A DNA stretch of 64,000 nt from Pectinophora gossypiella (GCF_024362695.1 NC_065408.1:17481518-17545517), one strand, 5' to 3'; shown: positions 1-9,535, counted from the first letter of the stretch. Notes: generated by a model from the letters alone, not told the origin. Made by a program: numbers and translations.

Positions 1-114
1 ACCGACGATCTGGTGAAGGTCGCGGGAAGCCGCTGGATGCGGGCAGCGCAGGACCGATCGTCGTGGAGATCCTTGGGGGAGGCCTATGCCCAGCAGTGGG
101 CGTCGTACGGCTGA
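1..114 (+). pseudogene. LINE reverse transcriptase, C-terminal 37 residues (runs off left edge)
   Basis: Frame 1 is open from the first base to a TGA at 112-114 and reads TDDLVKVAGSRWMRAAQDRS, then SWRSLGEAYAQQWASYG. This looks like the tail of a non-LTR retrotransposon polyprotein, where a (W/R)-TDDLVKVAG stretch followed by 'QDRS.WR' closes the region after the reverse transcriptase. Only the end lies in the window, so no catalytic motif can be seen. The last codons, GEAYAQQW, are encoded by GCCTATGCCCAGCAGTGGG. That nucleotide string recurs at the 3' ends of the SINE-A and SINE-C copies listed here, so this LINE family is the likely source of their mobilising machinery. The clade (RTE-like or other) is an inference I cannot test. 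Confidence 0.8.
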
Positions 115-130
115 TAATGATGATGATGAG
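1..130 (+). mobile_element. 3' end of a LINE with (GAT)n tail
   Basis: The coding end is followed at once by a GATGATGAT tail (about 112-130) with no poly(A). Short microsatellite tails of this sort are known from some LINE clades. The adjoining 131-165 (CCTCTCAGATGACGCCCTGA) resembles the Retro-B 3' untranslated region, so this LINE probably landed in a Retro-B copy. Confidence 0.7.
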
Positions 131-209
131 TAATCCTCTCAGATGACGCCCTGAACCGAGCTTCGCGCTGTGGGTGTGGATAACGAGGTATCCCTGATAA
201 CCCTTTTCG

Positions 210-505
210 AAGAACGAGTGACTTACACGGTCCGTCCGCGTAGTTCGTGTGCCACTAGGCACGAGTTTGAATCCCGGCTCGGGGTCTAAACCACGGAATT
301 CGACTTTATTGAGTTTGAATTCATCTTTGGATCACTGCTAATCGATCGCCGCGCTGCGTCGTTTCCAGGATTTGCGTCTGGCTCATGGCAATAGGCTCGC
401 TCCCTATTTATTACATGGGAGTTAAACGTAGCTGGCGAAGTACGAGTGTATACTATACTATAACCTACACCTCTGCCTAGCCCTTTGGGGATGCAGGCGT
501 GATTC
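210..505 (+). mobile_element. SINE-F, tRNA-derived
   Basis: A B-box-like stretch (GAGTTTGAATCCCGG, near 262-277) is followed by the body CGGAATTCGACTTTAT and the lepidopteran-type SINE end CTCTGCCTAGCCCTTTGGGG with a GCAGGCGTGAT terminus near 500. A second copy lies at 12110-12385. The exact 5' edge is uncertain. Confidence 0.65.
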
Positions 506-603
506 TATATACATACATAAATAAACTCACGCCTATTTCCCACCGGGGTAAGCAAAGACTATAGAATTCCATTTGCTTCATTCCTGACACATTTCTCTTG
601 CTC
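506..603 (-). mobile_element. LINE 3' fragment with (CATA)n tail
   Basis: The stretch from CATACATAAATAAACTCACG to about 603 matches the longer copy at 23908-24114, which encodes a reverse-transcriptase C-terminus. Here only the last 90 bp remain and the frame is broken. Confidence 0.6.
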
Positions 604-870
604 TTGTGATTCTATAATTATTATGCTATAAATTATATGTAGTTTTTAATTAAATAACAAGTCCGTTTCGTAAAATAAACAGTCACATCACTAGTTTTAA
701 ATGCGAATCAATTTGTGTAACCATCGGTTCTCGATGGCGATGCCGCATTGATTTCGACTCATCAATAATTCATTCCTGCGATGTTCGAATGTAACTAATC
801 AATACGATCGCTTACAACTTGACGAGGTTAGGTATTTATAAATTTTTCAACGAATCAATTCCATGAATTC
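604..870. other. AT-rich interval, no feature seen
   Basis: No open frame, tRNA-like box or repeat shared with the rest of the window was found. Confidence 0.5.
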
Positions 871-874
871 TACA

Positions 875-1053
875 CAGGGTGCGTGACATTGTAACGAAAA
901 TTCTGAGGGATGATTCAGACCATGATTCTGAGTTAATATCAAGTGAAGATAATTTATGAAAAAACACAATAATGAATTTTCCGATAGGAAACTCCAGTTG
1001 ATATTGTCTGAATCATTTCCCTCAATATTCGTTACGGTGTCATTAACACCCTG
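875..1053. mobile_element. FB1 fold-back MITE (first of a dimer)
   Basis: The ends CAGGGTG...CACCCTG are inverted, and the two halves are near-complementary around an AT-rich centre (GATTCAGACCATGATTCTGA...TCTGAATCATTTCCCTCA). This is a non-coding fold-back of about 180 bp of the type called MITE. Full copies sit next to TA (ATACAGGG...CCCTGTA), which suggests Tc1/mariner-type movement. Confidence 0.75.
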
Positions 1054-1283
1054 CGTACTCTTATGGCTACCTGTACTTACTTATTTGCAAGAGTGTAAGT
1101 GACATCGTACCGAATACTCAGGGGGATGATTCAGCTCATTATTATGAGTTAACATTAAGTGGAATTTTTCATCGAATAGAATTAAAAATAATTAAAAAAA
1201 AGTACTTAATGAATTTTGCGACCGAAATTCCACTTGATATTAACTCAGAATCATGAGCTGAATCATCCCCCTCCGTATTCTTT

Positions 1284-1632
1284 CATCATCATCATCATCA
1301 TTATCATTGGCCTTATACATCTGTTTCAGACGATTTATGACGTCATTGCCTCGAAGAAATACACTTTCTTTCATGGCTGTGCAAGCCAATCCTAGAGCGG
1401 CAAACTCTACCGCACACTCTGCAGGAGAAGTCTCCAACTGGTGGATTGTTGTCGGTTTGATGGCGTTTCATTCTCCTGCTCGCCAGTTTGTCACACCAGG
1501 TGTAATCATGAGTGTCGCGTCCATCGAGCACACGCTTCTTCCACAGGTCTCGATCATCGGCGAGCTCCTCCCATGCCTCGTGGTAAATTTCAAATGAGCT
1601 CATGTCTCTTTTGACGCAATCTTTAAATCTAT
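1284..1632 (-). mobile_element. 5'-truncated LINE with (ATG)n tail
   Basis: The 349-bp insertion is bounded by the direct repeat CCGTATTCTTT at 1273-1283 and 1633-1643. On the minus strand it runs from coding sequence to an (ATG)n tail (1284-1310), as expected for target-primed insertion. It lies inside the terminal repeat of an FB1 MITE, so it is younger than that MITE. Confidence 0.85.
1343..1630 (-). pseudogene. LINE reverse transcriptase C-terminus with CCHC-like finger
   Basis: The frame is open from the truncation point. It begins RFKDCVKRDMSSFEIYHEAW, continues with EELADDRDLWKKRV and ends near residue 90 with FSCRVCGRVCRSRIGLHSH followed by ERKC. The pattern 'R(F/W)KDCVKRD...WEELADDR..W' is typical of the segment after the reverse transcriptase in several LINE clades. 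The C-x2-C...H-x4-C array is a terminal zinc-knuckle-like motif. About 96 codons remain and the RT core is missing because of 5' truncation. A Met at 1603 is internal to the real frame, so it is not a true start. The frame ends in a normal stop and looks undamaged, which points to a fairly recent insertion. Confidence 0.85.
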
Positions 1633-1903
1633 CCGTATTCTTTATGATGTCACTAACACCCTGTATTTACCGACGAAAACTTGGATCAATTTGAAAGTTC
1701 CGTGTATTATAGTATTAACTTGTAACTACTTATGTTTCTACCTGGAGATAGACCAAAGCTGGAAGCGCAACAGGATTCCTCCGAATATAATCAAAACTTG
1801 AATTCAAAATCATAAAGTAGAATTTAATAATTTAGAGCCCGATTCTCGAACTCGATTCAAAGTCATGACTACGATGATGTAAATCACGCGTCTTGTAAAA
1901 CAC

Positions 1904-2147
1904 TTTTTTTAACGTGACTTATTGTAGATTTGCCGTAGGTGGCATTAACTACTTGGCCGAACAAATGGGGAGCGCTGAAGGATCTTACCCGGTACAACGT
2001 TTAAGACAACAGGCCAGTTGGGCGCGAACCTCGGTTCTGAGCGTCGTCTGAGAGGAAAAGTATTTGAAAGAGTTAATCGATAGCGATAAACGCTGATTGA
2101 GGGAAGTCGTCGACCACGCCGGCGGGGTCGGTATCGGGGTCCTGAAG
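1904..2147 (-). mobile_element. Retro-B, 3' fragment
   Basis: A T-run at 1905-1910 (the poly(A) tail in reverse) is followed by the Retro-B 3' untranslated signature GACTTATTGTAGATTTGCCG, then the reverse of its coding end up to about 2147. TAAAAC flanks both sides as a weak target duplication. About ten 5'-truncated copies of this family occur in the window. Confidence 0.75.
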
Positions 2148-2149
2148 AT

Positions 2150-2496
2150 ATAAAACTCACAAAATATTCACTTACATATTAATAATGTACCTAAACCTTA
2201 GAGCATTAAATTCGAAATGAATTACAAACTCGTAGTAATAAATGCATGTTTAAACATACACTTAATGCGTGCGAAGGTGTGTTTTAATTTTAGAGAATAA
2301 CACAGCACTGTGTTTGTCAAATTAAGGCGTGTGTACACGACATTAAAAAAGTAAGCTGAAAATCCATTTAATAAAGTGGACATAAGTGTGAATGCTTTAC
2401 ATAATCACAATGCACTGTTTATTTTGGCTTCATAACAATATTCCGGGAAAAAGAAAATGTACAAGAGTATGTCAGTTTACTTTTTTGTTCGTTTAC
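2150..2496. other. AT-rich interval, no feature seen
   Basis: There are only short frames and no repeat family I can match. Confidence 0.5.
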
Positions 2497-2507
2497 ATTT
2501 TTCACGT

Positions 2508-2845
2508 CTTCTTCTATCGTGTGGGTTGTGAGGTGGAAAACTAACCTCATCAACCCTGGTGTCAGGGTTACTATTGAGCCGCCAAAGGCATGACATGACT
2601 CATGTAACGACTACTTACTTACATCAATAAGTAGTAACCGGGACCAACGGTTTAACATACCTTCCCAAGAACGGTTCATCATACTTTCGGACAATCTGAT
2701 GATCAGCCAGTAATGTCCTAACCAAACTAGGGACCATAAAGTAATTTTTGTGATATGTCCCCACCGGGAGTCGAACCAGGGACCTCCGGATCGTGAGCCC
2801 AACACTGAACCGCTGGACCACGGAGATCGTTAGGTCGTAGGTCGT
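2508..2845 (-). mobile_element. SINE-B, full length
   Basis: It is flanked by an 11-bp duplication, ATTTTTCACGT, at 2497-2507 and 2846-2856. On the minus strand it reads a tRNA-like head (GGTCCAGCGGTTCAGTGTTG; box B in GGTTCGACTCCCGG), the middle TTGGTTAGGACATTACTGGC, a partly deleted core, and the tail CACACGATAGAAGAAG. A complete SINE-B is about 330 bp. Confidence 0.85.
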
Positions 2846-2859
2846 ATTTTTCACGTGAT

Positions 2860-3040
2860 ATAGGTGCATGTACACTGCTCAGCTGTGAAGAAAAACATTG
2901 TGAGGAAACCAAACAAGTATGTGACCTAACCTGTATTGGGCTGGTTTTCCCCTCGAGAGTTGGAAGGTCAGACAGGCAGTCGCTTCTGTAAAAAACCGGA
3001 ACGGTCAAATCTTCAGGTTAGGTTAGGTTAGCGGACGCGG
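2860..3040 (+). mobile_element. SINE-D, 3' half
   Basis: The stretch TATGTGACCTAACCTGTATT, then GGGCTGGTTTTCCC and CAGACAGGCAGTCGCTTC, matches SINE-D copies at 10465-10695 and 15005-15235. It ends in GGTTAGGTTAGGTTAG. The tRNA head is missing. Confidence 0.65.
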
Positions 3041-3056
3041 AAGAATGATGATGTGT

Positions 3057-3120
3057 AAGTGTGGATTTGCCGCATAAAGCATTATCTTCTTGCCCGGACA
3101 AATAGGGAGCGCTAAGAGAT
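3057..3120 (-). mobile_element. Retro-B remnant
   Basis: GTGTGGATTTGCCGC...CGGACAAATAGGGAGCGCT matches part of the Retro-B 3' untranslated region in reverse. It is heavily decayed. Confidence 0.5.
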
Positions 3121-3133
3121 CTATATATCTATA

Positions 3134-3361
3134 CAAGGTGTTAGTCACATCGTAACGAATACTGAGAAGGATGATTCAAACCATGATTCTGAGTTAATAT
3201 CAAGTGGAATTCCCTGTCGGGAAATTCATGAATTTTTTTGTGTTTTTTAAAATTATTTTCTGTTCCATACTTTTGCGACGGCAAATTCCACTTGATATCA
3301 ACTCAGAATCATGGTCTGAATCATCCCTCAAAGTTTTCGTTACGATGTCACTAACACCTTG
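3134..3361. mobile_element. FB1 fold-back MITE, full length
   Basis: The inverted ends (CAAGGTGTTAGTCACATCG / CGATGTCACTAACACCTTG in form) flank two complementary arms of about 95 bp that include CATGATTCTGAGTTAATATC. The 72-residue frame at 3204-3422 is a by-product of the palindrome. Confidence 0.8.
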
Positions 3362-3970
3362 TATGTATTCAGTTACAAAGATTCATACTTATACGACAAC
3401 TTCGCAAGCGGAAACCGGATAAGTAGGTACATAACTTTGTAACATACACTACATTAAAGTTACACACGCGTAACATATATAATATATTACATATTGAATT
3501 GCTGTGTCGAAATGAAGCAGGTATATACACAACCTAACCCCAAGTCACACAGCACACGTTTGATCAAGTTATGCATTATTAATGAACGCCGACAGTAATT
3601 ACAGAGCACACGGATTTATCGCATCGCTAACATGTTATATTATTAGGTACGACTGGCTAAGTATAAATATAGTTTTATTTTATCATTCCTGGAAATTTGG
3701 CTTTAGTTTGATATGTCGATTGAGAGATTTTAAGGAAAAAGACGTCAAAGATTTTCGTATAAGGTGGCAAATCGGCCACTTAATTCGTAGTCTACTCGCC
3801 TGAATGGTTTCATCGGAATGGGCCAGTTTACTCCGAACGAAGAATGAAGGTGTAATTTGATTCTAAAATGTTTTTCGAATTTATTCACACACAAAAGGAC
3901 ATGTTTTACACACTGGTCCATTCTCATGAAACCACTCAGGCGAGTACACTACAAAAGTATATAAACAAAA
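3362..3970. other. No gene seen
   Basis: The interval is AT-rich with one matching pair of short inverted segments (TCGCCTGAATGGTTTCATC at 3797 and GATGAAACCACTCAGGCGAG near 3925-3944). This may be a decayed fold-back element, but I cannot assign a family. Confidence 0.35.
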
Positions 3971-3974
3971 ATAT

Positions 3975-4238
3975 TTTTTTTTGACGTGACTTATTGTAGA
4001 TTTGCCGCAGATAGCATTACTTGGCCGGACAAATGGGAAGCGCTGAAGGCTCTCACCCGGTACAACGTTTAAGACAACAGGCCTGAGGATGGGCACCCTC
4101 AGGCCTGTTGTCTTAAACTGTTGTTGTCTTAAAAGTTGGGCGCGAACCTCGGCTCAGGGCGTCGTCTGAGAGGAAAAATATTTGAAAAAATTAATCGATC
4201 CTAGTGAGTCGATAGCGATAAGCGCTGATTGAGGGAGA
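3975..4238 (-). mobile_element. Retro-B with an internal inverted micro-duplication
   Basis: It begins with the poly(T)/GACGTGACTTATTG end and runs to AAGCGCTGATTGAGGG. Between 4067 and 4118 a 22-bp segment is present twice in opposite orientation, which other copies lack. Confidence 0.75.
4067..4118. repeat. Perfect 22-bp inverted repeat, 8-nt loop
   Basis: Arms 4067-4088 and 4097-4118 (GTTTAAGACAACAGGCCTGA+GG and its complement) are separated by ATGGGCAC. This hairpin sits inside a Retro-B copy. Confidence 0.85.
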
Positions 4239-4980
4239 AACAAAAACCAAATATACAAGTAAACTCACCCACCGCCTATCATAAAAAATCTACTAAATCG
4301 AAAATCGAATCTTAATTATTTAATAGATTATTTGCCAGAAAACAGTACAATAGAATGTTGTTACAATAATATCACCAGTGTTTTCAGCTTGCACGTAAGC
4401 ATGAAAAAGTAAGAATTAATAAAATTAAAAGTGGTAAAACAGAATTTAAAAATTAATTTACACTGTAAAAGCAATGTTGCAATAACCATTTTGTAAAATG
4501 TATTTTTAAAATAGCTCTTGTTATTACTTTACGACATAATAAAGAAGATTGATTTTATTTCCACACGAACAAAAAACAAACCCTAATATTGTAATGGATG
4601 ACCTTGTTTCGATGTGAAATAAGTAAAACCTCATTTATATTCTAACCGCCGAAAGTCAAACCAATGAAAACCAATGCTTTTCTACCAATGAAATCGAAAC
4701 GTGAACAGAAATCGACATTGGAATGTTTGAAAATATAACGATTGGTAATAATGGCATATTCTGTACGTGTACTTAATAAAAGGGTATTTCGGTGTTTTAC
4801 CTTTTTTTACCAGAACTTATGATATGATACAGCCAGTACACTCCATACAAAAATCTTATTGTGTGCCGCCTTATGCGTGTGAGCGAGACAGAGAGTCCGT
4901 GCGCGCTCCCGGAATCATTTGTGATTAGTTGGCCCATCTAGACTTAAAAAATACTTACAATAATAATTAAGAACCTATGA
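4239..4980. other. AT-rich interval, no feature seen
   Basis: There is no coding frame of note and no family match. Confidence 0.45.
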
Positions 4981-4984
4981 TCCA

Positions 4985-5040
4985 AACATGAGATTCACTC
5001 ATAAAGTTGAATTCAGTGGTTTAGAGCCCAAACCGAGATT
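4985..5040 (-). mobile_element. SINE-F remnant
   Basis: CATAAAGTTGAATTCAGTGG then TTTAGAGCC is the reverse of the SINE-F body around its GGTCTAAACCACGGAATTCG segment. Confidence 0.45.
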
Positions 5041-5043
5041 TGA

Positions 5044-5073
5044 AATGATCAATTCTAAGATCTGGCCACGACA
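5044..5073. mobile_element. FB4 solo end
   Basis: ATGATCAATTCTAAGATCTG then GCCACGACAT equals the right terminus of the FB4 fold-back family (full copy at 51739-52289). Confidence 0.5.
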
Positions 5074-5359
5074 TATTTACATAATTTAAATACATTGTAT
5101 TATAGAATACTTACACATTCCAATAAATGTATCCAATATCGATAAAAAAGCGAAAATCCCCTTTTTAAATTAACGCCTTTAAGCCGTGGAGTACTGATAA
5201 GAGTTGTGTTTGTGTCCCCAAAAAGCGCCATTTTTGATAAAAGTTCAATTTATTGGATCACGAGGCTTTTATTTTTATTGCATTTACAGAATACTTTGTT
5301 AAACTGTATAGAAATAAAGCTGTTTGGATGGTATAAGTAAATAACATACATATAACACA

Positions 5360-5692
5360 ACATAAACTGCCTGTATACGTCCCACTGCTGGGCACAGGCC
5401 TCCCCTCAATCAACCGGAGGGGGTATGGAGCATACTCCACCACGCTGCTCCACTGCGGGTTGGTGGAGGTGTTTTTACGGCTAATAGCCGGGACCAACGG
5501 CTTAACGTGCCCTCCGAAGCACGGAATCATCTTACTTTTTCGGACAATCAGGTGATTCAAGCCTGAAAAGTCCTTACCAAACAAAAGACAGTCTCACAAA
5601 GTGATTTCGACAATGTCCTCATCGGGAATCGAACCCGGACCTCCAGATCGTGAGCCCAACGCTCTAACCACTAGACCACGGAGGCTGTTATA
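5360..5692 (-). mobile_element. SINE-A, full length
   Basis: On the minus strand a tRNA-like head (GGTCTAGTGGTTAGAGCGTT for box A, GGTTCGATTCCCGAT for box B) is followed by CACTTTGTGAGACTGTC, the shared core CGTGCTTCGGAGGGCACGTT, and a tail ending in GCCCAGCAGTGGGACGTATA. The tail resembles the LINE end at 90-114. Confidence 0.85.
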
Positions 5693-5756
5693 CACATCAA
5701 CGCAAATATGTAGAGTTCTCTTCATTCAAACAAAATGTAATATGCACTTAACACAG

Positions 5757-6010
5757 TAGGGTATTCGACTGGGTCAAAGATAAATTATGAAATACTAAAC
5801 TAGAAATAGAAGCTAGTCTACGATGATCAAAAATAAATATCATTTTACTTTTCGACTTATTACCGAATTTTATTTCTGAATTAAGTAACAATGAGTACGA
5901 CGTTTGACCGCTTTTATTTGACAGTATTTCCATACAAAGTCAGAAGAAAGCTTTCGTTTTGACGTTTCGTAAAAAGTACCTCATTTGACTAGGTTGTCAA
6001 ATTATCTATT
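5757..6010 (-). mobile_element. FB2b MITE
   Basis: It is the reverse of copies at 30839-31106, 47726-47993 and 60672-60941. Ends are TAGGGTATTCGACTGGGTC and CTAGGTTGTCAAATTATC. It has no coding content. Confidence 0.7.
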
Positions 6011-6470
6011 ATGGCAATCGATGTAGCCTTTTTAATCCCCTTTAAGTCTACCACAGCATTTATGTCAAATTGTAACCACCAAATTATTAAAGATGGGCTT
6101 TTTGGCGGGAACGGAAACGGGACGGTTGCTTTCTTCATTGAATATTCTAAATAATCAATACAAAGTGGTGTTTTTGGTTAATGGTTGCATTAAATTAGTC
6201 GAAAAACATTCGCGTTAGTGCTACTATATCGGAATATTCAATAAACAAAGTGTACCTATCTATTTTCGCTTCGTGCCAACAAGACGCTTCATAACTCGAA
6301 AATTTTTGCGGACTTTTGAGTTAATTCTTTTGGGATTCAGAATAGGAGTCTGCTCCGAGGGTGGGGGTTTAGGTTTCATCATTCATCGTCATCAAGTTTC
6401 ATCATTTCATTGATCATCAACAAGAAAAAAATTACATAAGAGTAATACATAAATACATACCTATCTAAAT
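6011..6470. other. No gene seen
   Basis: I see no coding frame and no repeat shared elsewhere, apart from a CATCATT-rich stretch at 6370-6415 that may be a LINE microsatellite tail. Confidence 0.4.
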
Positions 6471-6476
6471 AAATAA

Positions 6477-6552
6477 ATAAGACATGGCTGTATGAGCATA
6501 GTTCCCCTTGCCTTGCCCTTCCGGGAAAACCAAAACAAAAAAAAAAACAAAT
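6477..6552 (+). mobile_element. Poly(A)-tailed retroposon 3' end
   Basis: GACATGGCTGTATGAGCATA, GTTCCCCTTGCC and CCGGGAAAAC run into an A-rich tail. A second copy is at 62104-62168. Confidence 0.6.
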
Positions 6553-7066
6553 TAAAGATGTGAATGAATTAATATAATTCCAATTCCACCTTAAACCAGA
6601 ACCATATTCCCAACCCATACCGTAGCAGTGATAATGAAATCAATTAATGACATATTCATTTTAATTCAATTTTCTCTTTATCGAAACCTCCCGGGTTTTA
6701 ATTAAAATTAAAATATCACGTGCCATCGACGCAATAAAAATTTCGGTGGCAAAAAATTCGTTAAAAACTAATTAATATGCGTTTCCAATATTGAATAAGG
6801 CTGGCTAAATATTCTGCGATCCTGGTAGGACTCTATAATAAGTAGGTACGTAGGTACTTCTTTATACAACTGTTGCGTACTGTTGCGTGTGTTGTTGTAA
6901 CTGTTGTGTTGTTGTTCGTGGCACGACATATGTTGTATGTGGAAGTTTGTAATGGCCTTCCAATTTATATACTTTAGTTTTATTAATACTATTAAGACGC
7001 TGTAAATTTCCCAAATAAATAAAATAAAAGACAGTGGCGCCATCAACAAATAAAAGAAAATGACGT

Positions 7067-7217
7067 CACCAGCGGGCTTAGCACCGTAAGCACGGGACTC
7101 TTTCTCGCCGCGACAGAGATCATCTGTCTGTTTCCGTTCAGTACTGCGAGAGAGTGACGGGTGACGTATGTCGAGGCGAGAAAGAGTCGCGCGCTTCCGG
7201 TGCTAAGCCCGCTGGTG
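7067..7217. mobile_element. FB3 fold-back MITE
   Basis: The 20-bp ends CACCAGCGGGCTTAGCACCG and their exact complement flank a 151-bp unit with a second inner inverted pair (GACTCTTTCTCGCC / GGCGAGAAAGAGTC). A decayed copy is at 61984-62091. Confidence 0.85.
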
Positions 7218-7377
7218 TAATTTGAATGGAAGACATAAAAATGATTTATGTCTATGATGGTTGCCACAATACAAAGTTATCAACTTACAGAACAAAAAGA
7301 CACAAAACAGAATGATGGTATCACCTGGCGAACATGTTGGTAAACGATTCATTACGCACACACTCCATCATGATATG

Positions 7378-7622
7378 ATATGCTTTAAGCGATAAGGCCG
7401 CCATTTACTATGTACAGTCATGAGCAATATAATGTACCCACTTTAGGACTCTGTCGCACTAACATATTTGACATTTAGTGAGACTTACAGTTCAATTTGT
7501 CAAAAAAGTTAATGTGACGTGGTACCAAAGTGGATACATAATGCTCGTGACCGTACCTAGTTAAGAGTCTTTTGTAATTATTTATTTTTATTTTGGTGCA
7601 ATAAAGTATATTTATATTGTAT
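7378..7622 (+). mobile_element. LINE 3' untranslated region, split by a Tc1-type MITE
   Basis: TTTAAGCGATAAGGCCGCC (7384-7402) and TTGGTGCAATAAAGTATATT (7594-7613) are the two halves of a 3' end seen intact at 59730-59845. The MITE at 7413-7555 separates them. Confidence 0.65.
7413..7555. mobile_element. Tc1/mariner-type MITE (TACAGTCATGAGC family)
   Basis: The ends TACAGTCATGAGCAATATAA and ...AATGCTCGTGACCGTA are inverted, with TA at both borders. The interior includes TTGTCAAAAAAGTTAATGTG. Other copies are at 16895-17027, 57011-57156 and 60288-60420. Confidence 0.8.
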
Positions 7623-7639
7623 TGATCACCAAACATGAC

Positions 7640-7875
7640 AAGTCGTGCTAACATGCGTAACGTCATAAAATGTTGTCAGGGTAATTTTATCGATTCTGAC
7701 GATATAATTATGTCGTTTTTTCGATTGGTGCTAACATGCGAACCCAAATAAGTCAAGTCGTTCTGTCAAAATACGAACAAAATCACGTGGCACGCATGTT
7801 AGGGAAAAAAACTTATCGATTTCGAAAATAAATATTGAATCGATCGATAATTTTATCACGTTGCGCATGTTATCT
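7640..7875. repeat. Cluster of TGCTAACATGCG motifs in both orientations
   Basis: GTGCTAACATGCG occurs at about 7645 and 7730, and its complement CGCATGTTA near 7793 and 7863, with several ATCGAT-containing stretches between. It may be a decayed fold-back element. No protein is encoded. Confidence 0.4.
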
Positions 7876-8300
7876 GTGCAGATCGAGAATTTATTCGCAT
7901 ATTTTCATCAAAATGAACTAATTTCAGACATGATATCATAGCGACGCCTTACAATGAAAAAATCACGTAAGCACCTTTTTTAAAATCACATTTAGATCTG
8001 ATAATCTCGCAATTTCAATCCGCAGTTTTAATACAGATAAAATTTTTATCAGGAATAAAATTAATTGTAAGAAATCGAGGTTTTGTTGAAGAATCACTTT
8101 AGAGAGTGATTTGGCGAAAGACAAAACGGCAAAAAGGCGCTTGGTTACGTGGTTTTCAACATAATTTACCACATAATGCAATTTGCGAATCAAAAATAAG
8201 TCACACAAAAGAAAACGAAGGTATTGCAGATGTGGCTTGTGTATCTATTGTCTAAAACTACAAACATTTTTAGGACTGCCTGTTCTTCAATCGCTATGCA
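7876..8300. other. No recognised feature
   Basis: An 81-codon minus-strand frame (7963-8208) shows no recognisable domain and has hydrophobic, low-complexity composition. A small hairpin AATCACTTTAGAGAGTGATT lies at 8092-8111. Confidence 0.35.
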
Positions 8301-8306
8301 GAATAT

Positions 8307-8509
8307 TAATGACACTGTAACAAATACTGAGGGGGATGATGACTATGATTCTGAGATAATATCAAGTGAAATTCCTGTCGAAAAATTCATGAAAACTTTA
8401 GTGTTTTCTTTTAATTATTTTCAGTTCCATACTATTGCGACGGAAAATTCCACTCATCAGAATCATGGTCAGAATCATCCCTAAAAGTTTTCGTTACGAT
8501 GTCACTAAC
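8307..8509. mobile_element. FB1 MITE, decayed
   Basis: ATGACACTGTAACAAATACT...CGATGTCACTAAC has the FB1 layout, with a deletion in the right arm (CCACTCATCAGAATC). The 86-residue frame across it is palindrome-derived. Confidence 0.7.
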
Positions 8510-8628
8510 GTATAGTCTATCTTCCTAAATAGGCCCGTCCTAAATAGGCCACACAGCGCAGCAGCTGCGGCAATAAAATGTTATCGCAATAACCCAACCA
8601 CAACGTAAACCGGAGAACATGCGTTTAA

Positions 8629-8646
8629 TAGTTCCAACGCGTTGGA
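8629..8646. repeat. 18-bp perfect palindrome
   Basis: GTTCCAACGCGTTGGAAC reads the same on both strands. It lies within 8520-8690, where CCTAAATAGGCC/GTGGCCAAACTAGG also form a loose inverted pair, so it may be the centre of a small fold-back element. Confidence 0.6.
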
Positions 8647-8779
8647 ACAACGGATGTGGCGTGGCCAAACTAGGACGATTCGCTACGGGTGCTTGTAACT
8701 AATTTGCGTATGAAAAGTTTGTAAAGTTGTTGTGTGTGAGACTTATTTTTTTTAAATAATATGACTTTTTTTTAAGTAA

Positions 8780-9195
8780 GTGACGATGTGGTCTAGTGGA
8801 TCACGCTTAGGTACCTAGCAAAATATCGCTTTATAGCGAAAGTCACGTAAGTGCCTCAGACTAATCATAGTCGATGAGATTCTTGTTAGTAAAACGTTGC
8901 AACAGACAATCTAGTTTCAATCCAAGTAAGTAAACATTCATTCACATCAGTAATTTTCTCCTATAGTACTTACTGAAGAGGTTTTCCGTCATCAAATGTT
9001 TAATATTCATATTTTATGATTACGAAGACGTAAAAAATAAGAGTAGGTATATAGGGTTTCTGACTTCTCGAACTTTTCTTTCTCGAGACACGGTATATTT
9101 TTCTCGTCTCGAACCAAGGTGAATTTCTTGAGGCTTTTCTCCAGTAGAAACTCTAAGTAGGTATTTTATACTTCTCAGTTGAACTAGGAGATAAT
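8780..9195. other. Mostly featureless; possible SINE-head scrap
   Basis: GATGTGGTCTAGTGGATCAC at 8785-8804 resembles box A of SINE-A. The rest shows nothing I can name. Confidence 0.3.
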
Positions 9196-9197
9196 TT

Positions 9198-9393
9198 ATT
9201 GCCCCTTATTCAGCGCTTATCGCTATCGACTCGATAGGATCGGTTAATTCTTTCAAATGTAATCCTCTCAGACGCCTAAGGCCTGTTGTCTTAAATTTTG
9301 TACCGGATGAGCGCCCTCAACGCTCCCCTTTTGTCCGGCCAAGTAGTTATTGCCATCTGCGGCAAGTCTACAGAAAGTCACATTAAAAAAAAT
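9198..9393 (+). mobile_element. Retro-B 3' fragment
   Basis: It runs from TTCAGCGCTTATCGCTATCG through GGCCTGTTGTCTTAAA to the end GTCACATTAAAAAAAA. It is plus-oriented and 5'-truncated. Confidence 0.75.
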
Positions 9394-9461
9394 CTGAAGA
9401 GGACAGTGGCTTCGAAGTGTTACATTTTTACAAAAAGAAAATAATATCGAAGAAATTCAAA

Positions 9462-9535
9462 CTCGGACGGGACTTGAACCCGCGGCTCTTGTCAAGCCGG
9501 GACGAGCGTGTTAACTATTACACCATCATAATTAT
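9462..9535 (-). other. tRNA-like sequence (SINE head or decayed tRNA)
   Basis: The minus strand has a box-A-like GGTGTAATAGTTAACACGC and a box-B GGGTTCAAGTCCC at tRNA-like spacing. The anticodon arm has extra bases and no clean 7-bp acceptor stem is visible, so I treat it as tRNA-derived. Confidence 0.4.

Larger units (their letters stand above)
1090..1663. mobile_element. FB1 fold-back MITE (second of a dimer), split by a LINE insertion
   Basis: The left part is 1090-1283 and the right part 1633-1663. It reads AGTGACATC... to ...ATGTCACTAACACCCTG. It sits about 36 bp from the first FB1, and the same pair with a related spacer recurs at 52591-53070. A retroposon with an 11-bp target duplication interrupts the right terminal repeat. 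Confidence 0.75.

Noticed and set aside
3012..3032. GGTTAGGTTAGGTTAG, like the insect telomere repeat TTAGG
   Set aside because: Only three units, and the run is the normal 3' end of SINE-D copies, so it is not a telomeric tract.
3204..3422. Protein frame in an FB1 MITE
   Set aside because: The frame follows the palindrome arms (similar frames appear in every FB1 copy on both strands) and has no start context or domain.
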